DNA from: an uncultured cyanobacterium
Lineage (GTDB): Bacteria; Cyanobacteriota; Cyanobacteriia; Thermostichales; Thermostichaceae
Assembly: GCA_937944885.1 (NCBI GenBank)
Contig: CALFBB010000052.1
Coordinates: 1-55,511 of the forward strand
Direction of reading: 5' to 3'
Length of the DNA: 55,511 bases
The position numbers and the translations under genes are program-made. Shown piece by piece: positions 55,332 to 55,511 of this stretch. The notes under the pieces were generated by a model. The model was not told where the DNA came from. It did not search any database and worked only from the letters and a program-made list of their open reading frames with translations. How positions within the stretch are numbered: position 1 is the stretch's first letter; the number at the start of each line of letters is the position of its first letter.

Positions 55332-55356
55332 CCATGTTAGTTGATCCATGTTAGTT
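55332..55356. repeat. 11-base direct repeat at the TnpB start
   Basis: CCATGTTAGTT occurs at 55332-55342 and 55346-55356, separated by GAT. The second copy contains the start codon of the transposon gene; the first gives a six-codon decoy frame. Confidence 0.9.
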
Positions 55357-55511
55357 AGAGAAGCCAAGCTACTAAATGGCTCTAAGGAGCAGTACCAAGC
55401 TCTTGACCAAGCCATTCGTACTGCACAGTTTATCAGGAACAAGTGCGTGCCCTACTGGATGGACAATCAAGGGGTAGGGAAAGCTGTTTTGTATTCCCTG
55501 TGCAAAGATTG
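55348..55511 (+). mobile_element. tnpB: IS200/IS605-type TnpB (OrfB), 5' part
   Basis: The frame from ATG 55348 to the right edge reads MLVREAKLLNGSKEQYQALD, then AIRTAQFIRNKCVPYW and GVGKAVLYSLCK. This is the amino end of TnpB/OrfB, the RNA-guided nuclease of IS200/IS605 elements. Only 54 codons are present; the RuvC motifs and zinc finger are outside the window. No tnpA is seen in the 146 bases between ubiA and this gene, though it could lie on the far side. The upstream AT-rich stretch (55266-55330) probably contains the left end of the element. Confidence 0.85.

Overview
The window is chromosomal DNA of a cyanobacterium. It carries the start of psbD (photosystem II D2), petM (cytochrome b6f), atpD, a ferredoxin-type glutamate synthase with the ferredoxin loop, hemE and hemH, the redox regulator PedR, an RbcR-type LysR regulator, a Tic20-like protein and a solanesyl-type UbiA prenyltransferase. 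The DNA is GC-rich and saturated with the palindrome GGGATCCC, while the usual cyanobacterial HIP1 octamer GCGATCGC is almost absent. From memory this fits the hot-spring Synechococcus/Thermostichus lineage (JA-3-3Ab type); that placement is inference.

Layout. 1-2.7 kb: psbD start, petM, ketopantoate reductase, a short-chain dehydrogenase. 2.7-6.2 kb: SphS-like phosphate sensor kinase, pedR, a small unknown, hemE. 6.6-12.1 kb: a five-repeat mechanosensitive-channel-like protein and a GT-C glycosyltransferase, overlapping tail to tail with the RbcR-like gene; divergent from the latter lies a 39-residue membrane protein. 12.1-16.4 kb: small envelope/stress proteins, SbcD/Mre11 nuclease, a lipoprotein. 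16.6-21.2 kb: glsF. 21.3-27.8 kb, all minus strand: a CHAD protein behind a PHO-box-like sequence, tmk, an Arg/Ser-repeat membrane protein, rdgB, a phosphoesterase, nth, rseP, nfu. 28-32.5 kb, plus strand: PIN-TRAM protein, a GAF histidine kinase, rsmA, a dehydrogenase. 32.5-41.3 kb: ABC permease, GT-C glycosyltransferase, a broken gene, ftsY, atpD, an OmpR-type regulator, rsmI. 41.4-48.5 kb: a moaA relic, a 2-hydroxyacid dehydrogenase, a 31-residue membrane protein, a phosphodiester glycosidase, an alpha-E protein, a large polytopic protein, moaC. 48.5-55.5 kb: Tic20-like protein, a possibly interrupted unknown, a decayed secreted-protein gene, hemH, a CCA-type nucleotidyltransferase, a SphR-like regulator, ubiA, and at the right edge the start of an IS200/IS605-type TnpB.

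The gene set is mostly housekeeping: tetrapyrrole synthesis, nitrogen assimilation, DNA repair and nucleotide sanitation, envelope biogenesis and photosynthesis. The most connected story is phosphate: an SphS-like kinase near the left end, an SphR-like regulator near the right end, and between them a direct repeat of the PHO-box type in front of a CHAD gene, a family associated with polyphosphate binding.

The other notable theme is gene decay and short perfect tandem duplications. Three clear gene relics are visible (moaA, an unrecognised gene at 35.4-36.2 kb broken in part by an 11-bp tandem duplication, and a secreted repeat protein at 50 kb), plus a possible fourth interruption at 49.75 kb. 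No tRNA, rRNA or CRISPR array was found.
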